A DNA stretch of 64,000 nucleotides from Diprion similis (taxonomy: Eukaryota; Arthropoda; Insecta; Hymenoptera; Diprionidae). A program made the translations under genes and the position numbers. Positions 16,375-30,994 of the stretch are shown piece after piece. The stretch covers positions 8,398,001-8,462,000 of the forward strand of contig NC_060117.1 in NCBI RefSeq assembly GCF_021155765.1. Reading direction: 5' to 3'. The notes beneath the pieces were generated by a model. It worked only from the letters and a program-made list of their open reading frames with translations. It was not told the origin of the DNA and ran no database searches. Within the stretch, counting starts at the first letter, position 1; each line of letters starts with the position of its first letter.

Positions 16375-19300
16375 CTTTTTTTCACAAGGCTCTTTCAAAA
16401 TGAGGTAATTTGTGTTTTTTTTTTTTTGCATCACAAGGTTCCAATTTTGTGCAGTGTTTTCAAACACTTATCTGTAATCATTGAATGACGGATAACTGGA
16501 AATATCCCGGCATCCATGGTTCCCTCCTGACGTAATCGTGATCGATTTGCGTATGTTTTCTTTTCTCACCACTTACTGCATTACTTGATTCGAAAATGTC
16601 TTTCGAATACGCTTGAAACTTACCCATTTTATATCTGAGGTGACTAAAATTTCATCGCTGCAATTGAAATCCAATCAATTGATTCTAGGTCAAGTCATAT
16701 GATTATTTTTCATCCCAAGAAAAAAAACCCCCCCCCAAAAAAAATAAAACGCTGCTATTTAAATATTTTTCCCTAACGCCAAAACTGTATCTTTCGACTT
16801 ATTGTAGTATAAATTAGAGCCTTACTTTTTCTCTCAAAGAGCAACCACCCATACGATTCATCAACAAGATATCCAAAGCGAATTAAAAATAAATGATAAA
16901 CACAGCTCAGATTATATACGACGTTCTCGTTCTGTATTTTAAATTTTATTACCGTGTTTGCATTACATTTTCCTTCCTTTGTTTTTAGCTTACCATTGCT
17001 TAAGTAATCATAATACGAATTTTCCGATCATCTCAATGACACTGTCAATTCAACACCGATAACAAGCCGAGCCCTGATTAAATCGGCAATCTTTTACATT
17101 ATCAATTTACATTATTCACTCATTTCCTGTAATAATAATTTTTCCTCGCATGCGAAGAGAAAACGAAAAAACGACGATAAAAGAGGGAAGAAAATTCCAA
17201 AAATATCGAAGACGTCCACGATGACTTTATGGAAATTCTACGGAGCTCCGAAAGACCCGCCTCCACAAGTTACATAAAGTCGAAATAACTCGTTGCTTAG
17301 AGAATTCCAGCAGCAATGCGAAGCTGCGAAATAGTGGTGGAAAAAGCTGGGGGAAAAATGGAAAACTGCATGTGCAGGCGGATTGAAACGGCTTCGCTAC
17401 ACGGCACATAAGAGTGCCAGACGAAATTCGTTGTATGTGTTTTCATGCTGCACGAGATTTGTGGAGGCATTAATAGGTACCGCCTGGCCAGATGGCCGGC
17501 TGCTGATCCAGCTTCCAGGTTTGCTCGAAAGCTTACAGCCCCTCGTATCGTTGCCTCAACCATATCTCGACTGGAATTCTTCACCCTCGTCCATTTTCAT
17601 GAAAATTCCTCGAACGATGTAATTCACTCTGATGATGCGACGAATATTTCACGTGTTTGTAAACTTGTGACAGTCTTCTTCTCAACTTTGGGTGATCCAA
17701 GTAAACGAACCCAAAATTATTGGAACTGGATCAGAACCACCAGAGGTTGATCATTTTAGAGCTTGTGATTGTGAAACCCTTTTCTTAAATTTTTAACATC
17801 TTTGCTTGTCTCGTTCGCATTTTCTCTGGTCCATTTAATTTCAGTTCTGCTAGGCAACTTGGTATCATTATTTAACCTTAAAGTCACGTGTTTCAACAGA
17901 ATCACATAACGTACACGCTGAAGTTCTTTCGCGCACGTTGCACTCAATACTAAATTGCTTGCTGCGATGAAACTATTCCATGAAATTGTGGAACAGCTCT
18001 GGAACGTTTTTGTTCATAACGCGATTGGATTTTAAAGATCAATTTCATATTGAATAAAGAAAAGAAAATTCTCTAAGAGATTATTAAATCAAAACTTGAG
18101 ATATGGCTTTTTTCTCTTAAAAAATCGCAATTCATGCTAAACATTGAATTGAATTCAATAGGACCCAAAAAATGATACTCATTCCGAGAACTGAAGTAAG
18201 GAATTGTATAAGGGAAAAATAAACAAACGATTTTTACAAAATACATGCTCAATTTCCAAGAACAGTTCAACTTTCGTGTTACGTGTTAGACTAACTCAGC
18301 GCTGAGTTTGTTTTCAGTCACACATTTTTAAATTCAATATTTTAGCCAGAATTCGTTATCCGGAGGGTTTCCAAGGTCACTGATCACGAATCTAAAGTTA
18401 CAATTCGATCAGTTCAAAATCCAAGACGACAGATCCAATATGGGGGATGTAAAATCGAAAAACCTATCAAAATTCGATGATTCTAGCCGAAACTTGTTAC
18501 TCGGGAGTTTTGAGGTTATACATAGTAACAAAGATCATTTGAAGTTGTAAACAATGCGCGATAAGGCTAGGACATGGAAATTTTTGAGATGGAACGCTGA
18601 GCATCCCACTGTGACTGAAAGGGTCAAACGGTTTTCCTCTTTTCCCAACTTTTGAGTAATACGGTCTACCGATTCATCCTCAGGGCTGCGTGTACGCATA
18701 TTCCGTATCATATCGCAGAAGTGTCCCAAAGTTGCGGGCGGGTTTTCCCCGGCTCAGCGTAAGCCATTCCAAGGGTAACGCGATTCTCGGGACGAGGCAT
18801 GATCCATTTAATATAATTAAGGGATGACGGCGCCTGGAGTTGTTTACAAGTAGGCCGGCGCCCGGCGGTAATAAACGCATCCTTAGTGCCAGGCGACCCC
18901 AGCGTCTCTATGGCAAACTCAAAGCAAGTGTCTCCCTCAAGAATGCCCCCTGGAATCGTTCTCGCAGGCGAGGGGAGGGTTTGGACTCACCTCTGCATCC
19001 CCTTCTCGCCTCGCCGTGTCGGAGCTCCTCAAGCCTGAGAATTAGAGAGGCTAATTTTCGCCAGCGTTCACCCCTTGCTTTCGCCCCAATTTTCCGGAGG
19101 ACTGTTAATATGCCGAAACCCTGAATGAGCTTCTCGGCTAAGGTAGCAATTAATTTTACGGAGGTCGCCGCCTGGCTTTTCCTAACAATGTGTCTCCACT
19201 AACGCATCGACCTGTTTCCCCGGATATACCGTTATAAGCCGTTTCCACTTTATTATACACCTAACTTGGTTAATTTCGAGTTTACTTGATGGGGGGGAAT

Positions 19301-22300
19301 CGTCGTGATAGGTACCCGTTGCACACTCCGCGTTTTGCAGTTCACGTTTTATATTATAGACCGGTAAAGAAGCATGGAAGGTTAGGGTGGCGCAAAAAAA
19401 CCGACTGTTTTTTTTTTTTTGAGTCTCATGTGACAAAATGTTAGTTTTTGATGTTTTAAGAGGCCACTCCAAAGGATAGTTCAAAAAAAAAATTTTAAGA
19501 GATCACTCCACATTTTTTAAAACGTCAGAAATCGTCAAAAATTAAATTAAAAAAATTATTAAACAAAAAAATGATTGCATTGTCATCACATTGTCACAAT
19601 AATTACGAGAAAATACAGTACGAATAGTCATGATAAAAAAATAGTAGAAGAAAGTAGATTTTTCAGTTACAGCTACAAAGCTCAATTGTATTTTGTACCC
19701 AAAACTATATTCTTTGGTTATGGTGAAAAAATCAATAAGTATGGACTGTACATTAACAGCGATTGAAAGTGTCTTTCGATGGGGAATCATTTCTTCAAAT
19801 TCAATTTCATTGGTACTGTAAATATCTTGCGCAGTGTGCTGGAAGCCTTTACAAGTTATCTTTGCATTCTGCATACATGCCAAATTCTGTTTAATATCCT
19901 TCCAAGATCTTTGATTGACGACATTCCATTTTGATCTGAAACTGTTGGGAACAGTACGTTATACAAACTAGGACTAAATTCAAATGAAGTCAAATTTACA
20001 TTGAAAAACGGAAAAATGTCGAATTTTCGATTACCTTAGAGCTTTGATTTATTGAAATTGCACAAACTTTGCAGGATTTCAATGATGACTAACCAGAACA
20101 ATTATATACGTGAGCATTTTCAATTTGTCAAAATGAAACATTCCTCAGTCAAATCTGTATAGTTCTTAAATTTTTCAATGTTGAGGAGTTATCGATTATT
20201 TTAATAAAATTTAACTTAATTAAATTCACAATCAGTTTCACTTGTTAAAACCTGTTTTTATAATTTTTTAATTTAGTTACATTTTTACGGTGATATTTCT
20301 ATGGGTTCTACGTCATGACAAGTGTTTGAGAAACAAAAAGTTTCTCACAGGAAAAAACTCACCACCTTCGATTCTGACGAAAGAAAAAGAACAACAATCA
20401 TGTAGAATATCGGTTTACGCAGTTCGCAAATTCTCTGAAGCGTCCGTTCAAAAAATTATTCTGAAGGCTGTGACATCGTTGATATCGGCATGCAGCTATT
20501 GTCTCGGAAAAGACGAGACAATTTTTTATCTGCTTTGAAAAATTAGCAGCGGATGCAATTAGTTTAACGAGAATTTTGCTAGTGGTAGGTGGAAAAGGAG
20601 AGTAAAAATTCATGTTTCATAAAACGCGTTGAAACTATACGCGCCGTGATATATTGCCAAAGCCATATATTTCGGCTGGCGACTCGTGATCCACGCTCTT
20701 CAATCATACAGCCTAATGGCATGTTCCTGAGCTCTTCGCCCTTGTCACATGTCGTTAATACTACACCATTGCACGTCTGCTGCATCGTGTATTATAACAC
20801 ATATATAGCTTACCTGCGTGATGTGCAGGCTATTCGGACGGACGAACTCTGTTGAACCTTCACGTGTGATAACGCTGCGTGATTTTTTCACTTGTTTTAT
20901 ACGCAAATATGGGATTGCTGAACGTGCTGAGTTTACATATGAAGAATTATGGATTCGGAAAACCGTAGTACAGTAATTAGAAAACATAGCTGCTGACAAA
21001 ATTTGTTTCGAGAGCCAAGGACCGAAAGGGCGTAGCTCACTGTTTTCTTATCTTGGCTTTCAATGATTTTATTGACCTAATTAGCCTTCGGTCAGAAAGG
21101 CGTAGGGCATAATCATTTTCGTCATTGCGATACTGATGTAAAGGCGTGACCCGCAAAAATAAAAAAAACACCATAGAAAGGTGTAAGCTTTGCTGATCCT
21201 TCGTCCTTGATGTGTATACTATATATGTATATCAACCCGATTGATCTTCGTTATCAAAAAAAAAAAAATCGTTTCCAATTTTTGTATTTCACGAGTTTAA
21301 TTTTTCAGGAAAATTTTTTTCTACCGATAATTTTGTTTATCTTCTTCATCTTGTTCTGCGTTCTTAATTTCGAACCTCAAATTCTTTTTTTACTTATCAA
21401 TTTCAGTTTATTGTCTCCATTAATTTTTATTACCTGATTTTGACAATGAAACGTTTTGAAATTTATAAATTGTCAGTGATATCGTTAAAAATTCCAGCAC
21501 CAACATTTAATACAGATTTGGAAAATCTTATTTTTTTATGTTTTAACGATTTGTGGGAACTGACTATGTTAAAACAAAATAGTTCATTTTGATACTGTCA
21601 TGAATCATATTGATAATTTATTTTTGTTTTCAGTTAATTGTTCATATTGTAACGGTTTAAATCTCCCACAAATAAAACCAAAATAAGAACCCTAGAACGG
21701 ATTTGACTAGCGGTGTGTCATGTGATGGGTATCAACCAATGATGGGTATCTTCTCAAAGACGAATATCGGCTCGTTAATCCAGGAAAGTCTCCGTTCCGG
21801 TCTCTCGTCACTCACCTTTCGTTGGAACAACATCTTTCAAGCGTTCGTGTGCCAGTTTCCACGTTCTTTTAATTTTATTATGACTATGAAAGTAATCTAC
21901 AGGAATTTATCAGATAAATAACATTTATTCAACGAAGTTCAAGTAAAACTACGAATGAAGAAGAATTTTACATTTAAAATAATAAAACTTCATCAAGATT
22001 AAATTGGAAATCCATGAACAACGGGCATGTAGCCATTAAGAACCTTCGACAGAACTGCGCTTCAAAATATAAAAGACAAGTAATCGACACGCTGGTGAAA
22101 ATAGAAGAACATTTAAAAGACAAAAAATTAATAGATAAATTTTGTGATTGAGAGCAACGATAATCGAAAACTATATAAAATTTGATAATTTGAGAAACGA
22201 GAGATAATCTATAAAAACTCCCTTAGTTGGATCTAGACATTTTTACATTGACAATTTATACACGAGAAAACGATTTACACATGTACAATTTTATATTTAC

Positions 22301-24925
22301 ATACGTTTTATTTTATACAATTTGTGCTGGATGAATAAATGAGCGAGCGGATGGATGAATGAGTTTATAACGTCACAAATTAAATTGACTAGATGATCGT
22401 AAACCCAAATAAATGAAAATTTATCATTTTTCAATTTCATGACATAATACATGTATGTTATATATTTTTTTTCATTTCACCTTGAATTTGATTCATAAAT
22501 TCAAATAGATATTACAATATTGTTCTATACGTATTTCCGTATAATTACAGATGGGAAATGTGTTTTTTATTTTTAGGATTCGATGTAACATGTCTTTTTT
22601 AGAAGTGGAATAACAATGTTAAACATAATAACGAAATGTAAAAAACACCTGAATGCTATCAATTCGATGGAAGGTTTTTTTAAAAAACTAGCTTCTCACA
22701 AAGTTATACACGAAATTTTGTCATTGCATTCAAGGAAATAGAAATGTAAAATCAACGAGACCTTGAATATTATTCGAAATTTCATGAATACTCATAAAAT
22801 ATATTAAAATCTTGTAAGCTGATTACAAATGTGATAAAATTTAAAAAATCGGCACTTAAGACTATTGATTAAAAATTGTGGTGAAAAGATGTTGAATTTT
22901 TTAAAACTCTGTACAAAGTCATTGAAATCGCATAAAGTATTCTGAAATCTTTGAGAATCGTTCAAAATTCTTAGTACAGTAGAGTTCAAGAGTATTTTGA
23001 TAAGGATAGTAATTGGGTTAATTGCAAGCAAATATAAAATACAAAAATCAGTAATAGTTTTTGCTAAAAGAAGTTTGATGTTCTACATAATTAAAGAACA
23101 TTAACTCCCGTTTACTAGAAATTGAAGTTAAAAAAAAAAAAAATAAGAAAAACGATGGATCAAAATAATAACGAATTTCATATGGTCGAAGTACTTTTGA
23201 GCGCTACTGCATTACGAGAAATATAATATTAAATCCGAAATGTTGAGTAGTTGGCGCTTTTTCAGCTGAAATGTGATCCCGCTTACAAATCTCAGTAACC
23301 ACGATCTGCCGAAACATGCGATACTGTCAGTAAAGCAAAGGCGGCGCTTAAAACGCTTGTGAGTGCTAGGAAGGTACTAAAACTTGTAGAAATAGCCAGC
23401 GAGGCTGGAGGCCCCGTAAAATAGCGACGGTTTGAAACAAAGAAGGGGCGGGGGTTAAATCCAAGGGTAAACATCCGGTGATAACCCTTTTTCTCCGCAC
23501 ACATCTGCAGCCCCGGTTGCACAGAGTATAAACACCATAAATTTCAGCAAACCGAGCAGCAAATACACCCTGCGGTAAGAACCTTTTGTTGCAAAGTTTT
23601 ACCCTAAAAAGTTCTTTTCGGAAATTTTCTGGCATCTATAGGTATTCACAGCTTAGTTGGTATGTAACGAAATCTCAGAATTAGGAACGAAATATAATTT
23701 TCTGGTATTAAATGCTTAGATACTTTCTTCACGCGTATATTTTCAAAGTTTTTTATGGTGATTTTGATTTTGAAAATTCTTAATCGATCTAAGGTTCTAA
23801 TTTTGATAAGAAAAGATGTATTTTGTCAACGATATTTTGTAATTATCAAGTTCACTTTCGCCCCATTTCGATCTGCGTCCAACCCTTGATCTCTCTTTTA
23901 TAATGTTTCTTTGGGAAATTAGAGAATGTCGCCATAAATTTCGGAAAAAATTTACCATGGAGTGGTCATGTTTTAGGGGTCCAACGAACCCTCCCTTTCC
24001 GGATTCGCTCCTTTGCAGGCGTCGCATCGTTTCATCGGGCGCCGGGCGAACCCTCGAAACGCTCGCCATAAAATATGTCGCCGGGTAAACTACTTGATTA
24101 GTGTCTTAATTAATTTGGGTAATAGGTAATCGCCGACTACAATCAGCCTGTTTTATAGGCTCGCCATCTGTCGACACACGCACGTATAAAAATAACCCTC
24201 AGCTTTAGCTTCCACGTTGCAGGGGTTATGCTTATTATACCTTTGGTTGGGCCTCTCTGCGAGCCAATCTGTTGCAAATGTGTTGGCATATTACCTAAAC
24301 CTAATACCTATAAAGCCTTTCGCGATAATTGAGACACCCTTTTCACATATAATATAACGCTTTCCACTCAACTGATTTTGTAGTGAATAACGAAATTTGA
24401 TATGAGATAATGTAGTGTATTAGCGTTTTACTGCTATTATCTCACTTGTGGAATGTAAATAATGTGGGGAGAACGTCGATTTTGAAAAATACAATCCACG
24501 TGGACTCGGATTTCAAATAAGAATTTCCTGTAAGACGTATGAAACAGATTTTTGATTGATTGAAGACTGCAGGAAAAAATAATGTCATTTACGATATCAA
24601 TAGTAAAATTTGTGACTTCGTGAAGCGAAAAAAAGAAAAAAAAATTGGTGAAGCTAAAAAATTGACAGAAGAACGTAACAAAGAAATGGCAATATATTAT
24701 CGAATAACAATGAGAAATGACAGTGTTGAAAAAATGAAACTAGCTATTACGACCACTTATCACGAAGTGTTCGACAGATGAGAGTCCACAACACCACTTT
24801 TGCGCAAGCAGAACTGGCAGTTGGTGAGCGTGGCCAAAAGCTGATGCTGAGAGCTATCTACAGAATTTGAAACATAAACCACCACTTCATGCAAATTCCC
24901 AGAAAGAAATTATGCCTACTTTGAA
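16375..24925. other. Unannotated AT-rich sequence
   Basis: No gene recognised. The short ORFs show no domain, codon bias or splice pattern I can support. Stretches around 18660-19290, 23250-23600 and 23980-24340 are visibly richer in G+C and less simple than their surroundings, which can mark conserved non-coding elements, but that is a guess. A diverged segment at 18355-18540 may belong to a dispersed repeat with a copy near 61000-61320. Confidence 0.4.
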
Positions 24926-25410
24926 GCTGTGTCGGACTCGGTTCCACCGTGTTATTAGAGTATTTTTTCATTGGATCCTAAAATCAGTGATATTCGACGT
25001 AAACACTCAAATGCCACTCAATTCTTTGGTGTAGTTATGAAATTTTTCCATTGCGGTTAAATCAAAATTACTCTCGGAAAATCCACTGTGGTATCATAAA
25101 AATATCACTATTTCAATCCACTGGCGATCTCCAAATTCTAAGTCCAATAATTACGAATTTGATTAAGTCTAATTAAATGATTTTTTTTTAAATAAAATTT
25201 GTTCTGGAAATTCCATAAGTTATTTAGATGCAAGTCTTTAGGATAGATTTTATCAAGTATCGTCGAAATTATTTGCTTCTCTGATTTTTACAAGTTCATA
25301 GCTTTAGGGTCACGAAGATTTTGTTTTTATTCAGTTTCCGAAGTTCAACACCTCCTAATTGAAATATGATGCATTTACTTTTATAAAATACAATCATGAT
25401 CATTGATGAC
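24926..25410 (+). repeat. Dispersed repeat, left copy
   Basis: Diverged but collinear with about 30995-31460. Shared segments include GGATCCTAAAATCAGTGA, GGAAAATCCA, ATATCAC, CTCCAAATT, GTATCGTCGAAA and ATAAAATACAAT. Same orientation. The family is unknown; an old non-autonomous transposon is possible. Confidence 0.65.
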
Positions 25411-27269
25411 TGATTTTTATGCTTGCTAAATTGAGGATTAATTATCAAAATTTTCGTGTCGGTGATTTTTAGGTAGATCTTTAGTTTGTTATTTTAGTCC
25501 GGAGAGGATTAAACCAATTGATTCTAAGACAGAAATTTTTTTGCGGAAAATAGTAAGGCCAGCCCCTTTGGATTTTTGATAAAATTTTCAACGATTTTGC
25601 ATGATTCTGGAATCAATATTTTGATTCACTAAACTGACGTAATTTTGGGAGAGGAACCCGTTCTGCAAAGTGTTGTATCACTGCGTACGGATCAAAAGTA
25701 ACGGCCGTAAGACATGAAATTACACCGGGCTTTTGAAGAGTTGGGAAGGAGAAATAACAAATTCGAAGCTATATGGTTTCAGCTTCGCGTCATTTTCAGT
25801 GTCTTCGGTACGCCCTAATCCTAGTACAAGTATTTATGTGTTACTGTATATTGCTTAAGCAAGTTACCAAAAAAAAAAAAAAATCGAAACAAAACCAGAG
25901 ACAAAAAGAATTACAACAATGTAATTGGCAATAAGATGAGATATCAGACTGTTATACTAGATGTGAGAAAAGCAACGTACACTATACTAAGGAGAGTACA
26001 ACAATGTTATATAAGATAGTTTTAATTGTCTTTTGTCAGTATAGTTTAAGTTCTAACCTGCGTACTGGTGCATTGCGCCTCTGTAGCATACGATGTGTAT
26101 GTTGTATTTTTGTGAATGTATGAAACCCAGATAAAAATGAATAAATAAATGAATTTCGCTGTATTTTATTTGTTCTTTTTGAAATTTTGGTTCGATAATA
26201 TTCTGAATTCCTTTTTCGCAATCCTTCGAGCCCGCTGACGCTGAAAAGGGGCATTTGGGTCGAACCAATTGGGTTAACCCCAGTAGCTAGAATTTCAGTC
26301 CGTAATTGAACGATTTTGAAAACTGCTGGGACAAGTACTCCAACCCTATGTAGTTTAACGAGAAAACTCGATTGTGCATAGTCAGAATATGGTGTGAGCA
26401 GTGGATCAAGAGTTACAGCTGAAAAACGGAAGATTTCCTTCGTATTTTCTCTGCTGTTGGTCACATGCTCTTCTTGGTAAGGTTTCTGTGTTCCCAGGGA
26501 TTCAATCAGTCTATAAAGAATCGTACAAATCGATTCTAGAAAATAGGATATTTCGATCAAAGAAGTGAGGCTGAATCTTTCGGATTTTTGATTATATCTT
26601 GAAGAGTTTGAAAAATGCTGCGAACAATTCTTTCACGCACTTTTTCGAATTAGTTTGGAAAGAGAAATACATTGAACACAATCCGAATACGCTGCAAAAA
26701 ACGGACGAGAAGTTAAAGCCAGAAAACTGTGAATTTTGTTGGCGCTTTTTTTGTTCTTGGTCCAAAGCTGTTTTTGGTGTAGAAATTTGACGATTCATAA
26801 TAATCCAGAGATGCATTATATCGACCTAATTTTGCGAGAGGTAACAGTTGATCGCTATCGGAATTTATCACAGTGGCAATAAGCAATGCGAAAAACCGAA
26901 GCTACGCCTTGTGCAACATGTTAGTCGGAAGGCATCCGACTCGACATCAAGCATCCACGAAACAATCGGTCAAATTTTACTTCAAAGCGACTGCCTCAAC
27001 TCGAAATGTTTCCGGATACGAGAAGCAGTTTTACCTCAAAATTCCGCCCGTTCGCTCAATTCCAACTCAAAAATGCATGTGGAGAAAGAATTCTATGCCG
27101 TCATTTGGAGAAAGGAGGCATTTATGCAGACACACAGCATAAACCTAACCATAGGCGAAGATTGCTTCGGTCCCTGTTTTTGTGCAAATTTCTCGACTCA
27201 CGTAATCTCACGAAACCAAAAGCGGTTTCACGCTAAATTTCCATGAAGTCACCTTATTTTAGAGAAGAG
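25411..27269. other. Unannotated, with further fragments of the dispersed repeat
   Basis: No gene recognised. Around 26390-26480 the motifs GGATCAAGAG, CAGC, AAAAACG and GCTGTTGGTC, then CTCTTCTTG, match 30860-30960. GCATTATATCGACC.. TTTTGCGAGAG near 26810 matches 30800-30840. The longest ORF here (26036-26560, - strand) covers these repeats and has no recognisable domain. Confidence 0.4.
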
Positions 27270-29950
27270 CAGCGGGTAAGCAAGCAATCACGTGCCCTTT
27301 CGTGCAAACAAACATGCATCGGGTTACACAGCATCTACATCATAAGCACTCGATCAAGGGGTCGTTGTTTTTGGTCGACCTCCTTGGCTCGGATGTTCTT
27401 CGCATAGCAGGAGGGCTTTTCTGCCGGAATTTCGCCGGAGTGGTATGTGGGCAAGCGATCACATAACCTCTTGAGCGAACGGGCATGAATCAAGATGTGT
27501 AGCATCAGCCTCATGAGCAGTCAATCTAGCAGTCTCTGTTTTTGGTAGACCTTCTCAGATCAGATGTTCTCCTGATACCGGAAGTAAATTTTTGCTAACA
27601 TTTCTCCAAATTAACATATCAGCAAGCCATCGTATGCCTTCTCAAGTAAGTAGGCATGTTTTGTTTTCAGTCGACCTCCTCGACTCAGATGTTCTCCTGA
27701 TACCAGCAGTAATTTTTCGCTAAGAATTCACCGAAATAGCATATAAGAAATCAGTTGTATGCTTTCTCAAGCAAGCATGCATGCTTTGGGACACACGGCA
27801 TCGATAACATGCGCAATCAATCATGCAGTCTCTGTTTTCAGTCGACCTCCTCGGCTCAGATGTTCTCCTGATACCAGGACTAATTTTTGGCTAAGATTTC
27901 ACCGAAATAGCATGTGACCAAGCCATCGTATGCCTTCTCAAGCAAGCAGGCATGCTTTGGGACACACGGCATCGATAACATGCGCAATCAATCATGCAGT
28001 CTCTGTTTTTAGTCAACCTCCTCGGCTCAGATGTTCTCCTGATACCAGAACTGATTTTTGGCTTAGATTTCACCGAAATAGCATGTGACCAAGCCATCGT
28101 ATGCCTTCTTAAGCTAGCAGGCATGCTTCGGGACACACGGTATCGATATCATGCGCAATCAATCATGCAGTCTCTGTTTTTAGTCGACCTCCTCGGCTCA
28201 GATGTTCTCCTGATACCAGGACTAATTTTTGGCTTAGATTTCACCGAAATAGCATGTGACCAAGCCATCGAATGCCTTCTTAAGCTAGCAGGCATGCTTC
28301 GGGACACACGGTATCGATATCATACGCAATCAATCATGCAGTTTCTATTTTCAGTCGATCTCCTCGGCTCAGATGTTCTCCTGATACCAGGAGTAATTTT
28401 TCGCTAAGATTTCACCGAAATAGCATATAAAAAATTAGTTGTATGCTTTCTCAAGCAAGCAGGCATGCTTTGGGACACACGGCATCGATAACATGCGCAA
28501 TCAATCATGCAGTCTCTGTTTTCAGTCAACCTCCTCGGCTCAGATGTTCTCCTGATACCAGGAGTAATTTTTGGCTAAGATTTCACCGAAATAGCATGTG
28601 AGCAAGCTATCGTATGCTTTATCGAGTAAGCAGGCATGCTTTGGGACACACGGCATCGATATCATACGCAATCAATCATGCAGTCTCTGTTTTTAGTCGA
28701 CCTCCTCGGCTCAGATGTTCTCCTGATACCAGGACTAATTCTTGGCTTAGATTTCACCGAAATAGCATCTGAGCAAGCTATCGTATGCTTTCTCGAGCAA
28801 GCAGGCATCCTTTGGGACACACGGCATCGACAACATGCGCAATCAATCATGCAGTCTCTGTTTTTAGTCAACCTCCTCGGCTCAGATGTTCTCCTGATAC
28901 CAGGACTAATTTTTCGCTAAGATTTCACCAAAATAGCATGTGAGCAAGCTATCGTATGCTTTCTTAAGCAAGCAGGCATGCTTTGGGACAAATAGCATCG
29001 ATATCATGCGCAATCGAGCATGCAATCTCTGTTTTCAGTCGACCTCCTTGGCTCAGATGTTCTCCTGATACCAGAAGTAATTTTTTGCTAAGATTTCACC
29101 GAAATAGCATATAAGCAATCAGTTGTATGCTTTCTCAAGCGAGCAGGCATCCTTTGGGACGCACGGCATCGATTCATGCGCAATCTATCATGCAGTCTTT
29201 GTTTTCAGTCGACCTCCTCGGCTCAGATGTTCTCCTGATACCAGAACTGATTTTTGGCTTAGATTTCACCGAAATAGCATGTGACCAAGCCATCGAATGC
29301 CTTCTTAAGCTAGCAGGCATGCTTCGGGACACACGGTATCGATATCATACGCAATCAATCATGCAGTCTCTATTTTCAGTCGATCTCCTCGGCTCAGATG
29401 TTCTCCTGATACCAGGAGTAATTTTTCGCTAAGATTTCACCGAAATAGCATATAAACAATTAGTTGTATGCTTTCTCAAGCAAGCAGGCATGCTTTGGGA
29501 CACACGGCATCGATAACATGCGCAATCAATCATGCAGTCTCTGTTTTCAGTCAACCTCCTCGGCTCAGATGTTCTCCTGATACCAGGAGTAATTTTTGGC
29601 TAAGATTTCACCGAAATAGCATATGAGCAAGCTATCGTATGCTTTATCGAGTAAGCAGGCATGCTTTGGGACACACGGCATCGATATCATACGCAATCCA
29701 TCATGCAGTCTCTGTTTTTAGTCGACCTCCTCGGCTCAGATGTTCTCCTGATACCAGGACTAATTTTTGGCTTAGATTTCACCGAAATAGCATGTGAGCA
29801 AGCTATCGTATGCTTTCTCGAGTAAGCAGGCATGCTTTGGGACACACGGCATCGATATCATACGCAATCCATCATGCAGTCTCTGTTTTCCGTCAACTTC
29901 CTCGGCCGAGATCTGATCCTGATATTAGGACTAGTTTTAGGCCTCAATAT
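27270..29950 (+). repeat. 171-bp satellite array
   Basis: About 15 tandem units. The anchor GATGTTCTCCTGATACC recurs at 27563, 27688, 27859, 28030, 28201, 28372, 28543, 28714, 28885, 29056, 29226, 29397, 29568 and 29739. Almost every step is 171 bp; the exceptions are 125 and 170. A degenerate anchor sits at 27392, again 171 bp before the next. Central units are very alike, while the first two and the last one (about 29900) are diverged, the usual picture of homogenisation by unequal exchange. Because 171 is a multiple of three, one frame stays open across several units; this is most likely incidental. Confidence 0.95.
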
Positions 29951-30994
29951 ATTTGAGCCACTTATATTAACTTTTAAAGTCAGTGGGTCAGTAGAAACTA
30001 AAATAAACGGTTAGCCTTTTGTATTTTCTTTCACATATTCCGAGGTGTTTGGATAAATCATTGTCCTTATTTAGTCGGTATATTGCCACAATTTATGAGA
30101 AAATCCGATTTCGCATAGTTAAGAGTCGCTGTGATTAACGGTCGCAAGTAGACAGCCGAAAATCATAACTTTTTAGCAATCCCGCAAAGAGGTGGGGAAG
30201 AAAAACAACAAGTTAGAAAGTTCCAGTTCTGTTTTATTCAAGATAACCTTATTTTAATACAAGTGTATGGGAATTAGAGTATTGTACAATAACAAATTGC
30301 TAAATAGTATTCAATTGAAACACAAATAACATATGAGAAAAGAGAAGTGCACTTCACATGTGTCTCAGCAGAATATGGAAAATGCCACGTCAGATGTTTT
30401 GTAGTTTTCAAGCATATAGTCCGAGTTCTATTTTACACACAGTTTTCTTGTATCAACATAAGAAACGATACATATAAAATCATATTGTTACTATTTCATG
30501 TAACCTGTATTAAATTCCATTAATACATCAATCCCCTAGTTTACACTTTCTATTTTCCCAGGTGTTGGGTTCTACGCCATTCCAAATGCCTTTATTGGAA
30601 TTCTTGCTGATTTTCTCTTCTGCCGGTCCTTTGCTCTGTCAGGTGTCTTCCAGCTTCTCCACAGGTCCAAGTGTCTAGAAAGGGTCATACAAATCGATTA
30701 CGAAACGAAATATTTCTTGCTTCAAAAATCACGAAAAGTGTAAGGTTAAAATTGATTCTCGACTACAATTTCAACGATTTCGAATAATACTGGAATTGAT
30801 CCTTACATGCAATACATGGACGTGATTTTGCGAGAGAAATCAATTGCGTTCAGTCCAAATATGCTGCGAGCGAGGGATCAAGAGCTTCAGCGAAAAAACG
30901 AAAGAATCCCTTCATCATTCACGTGCTGTTGGTCCCACGCTCTTCTTGTTGTTTTTTTCTGCGTTTCTGGGGGTCCAACCCTTGGCGGATGTGG
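29951..30994. other. Unannotated, with dispersed-repeat fragments
   Basis: No gene recognised. The segments 30100-30240 and 30780-30990 resemble parts of 25680-26900 on the other side of the satellite. Confidence 0.4.

Noticed and set aside
26036-26560. 174-aa ORF on the - strand
   Set aside because: Overlaps the dispersed repeat. No recognisable domain, and its diverged relative near 30860-30960 keeps no comparable frame.
27994-28407. 137-aa repetitive ORF (MQSLFLVNLLGSDVLLIP..) in the satellite
   Set aside because: Open only because the unit is 171 bp. Neighbouring units break the frame and similar ORFs start at random units, so it is not a repeat protein gene.
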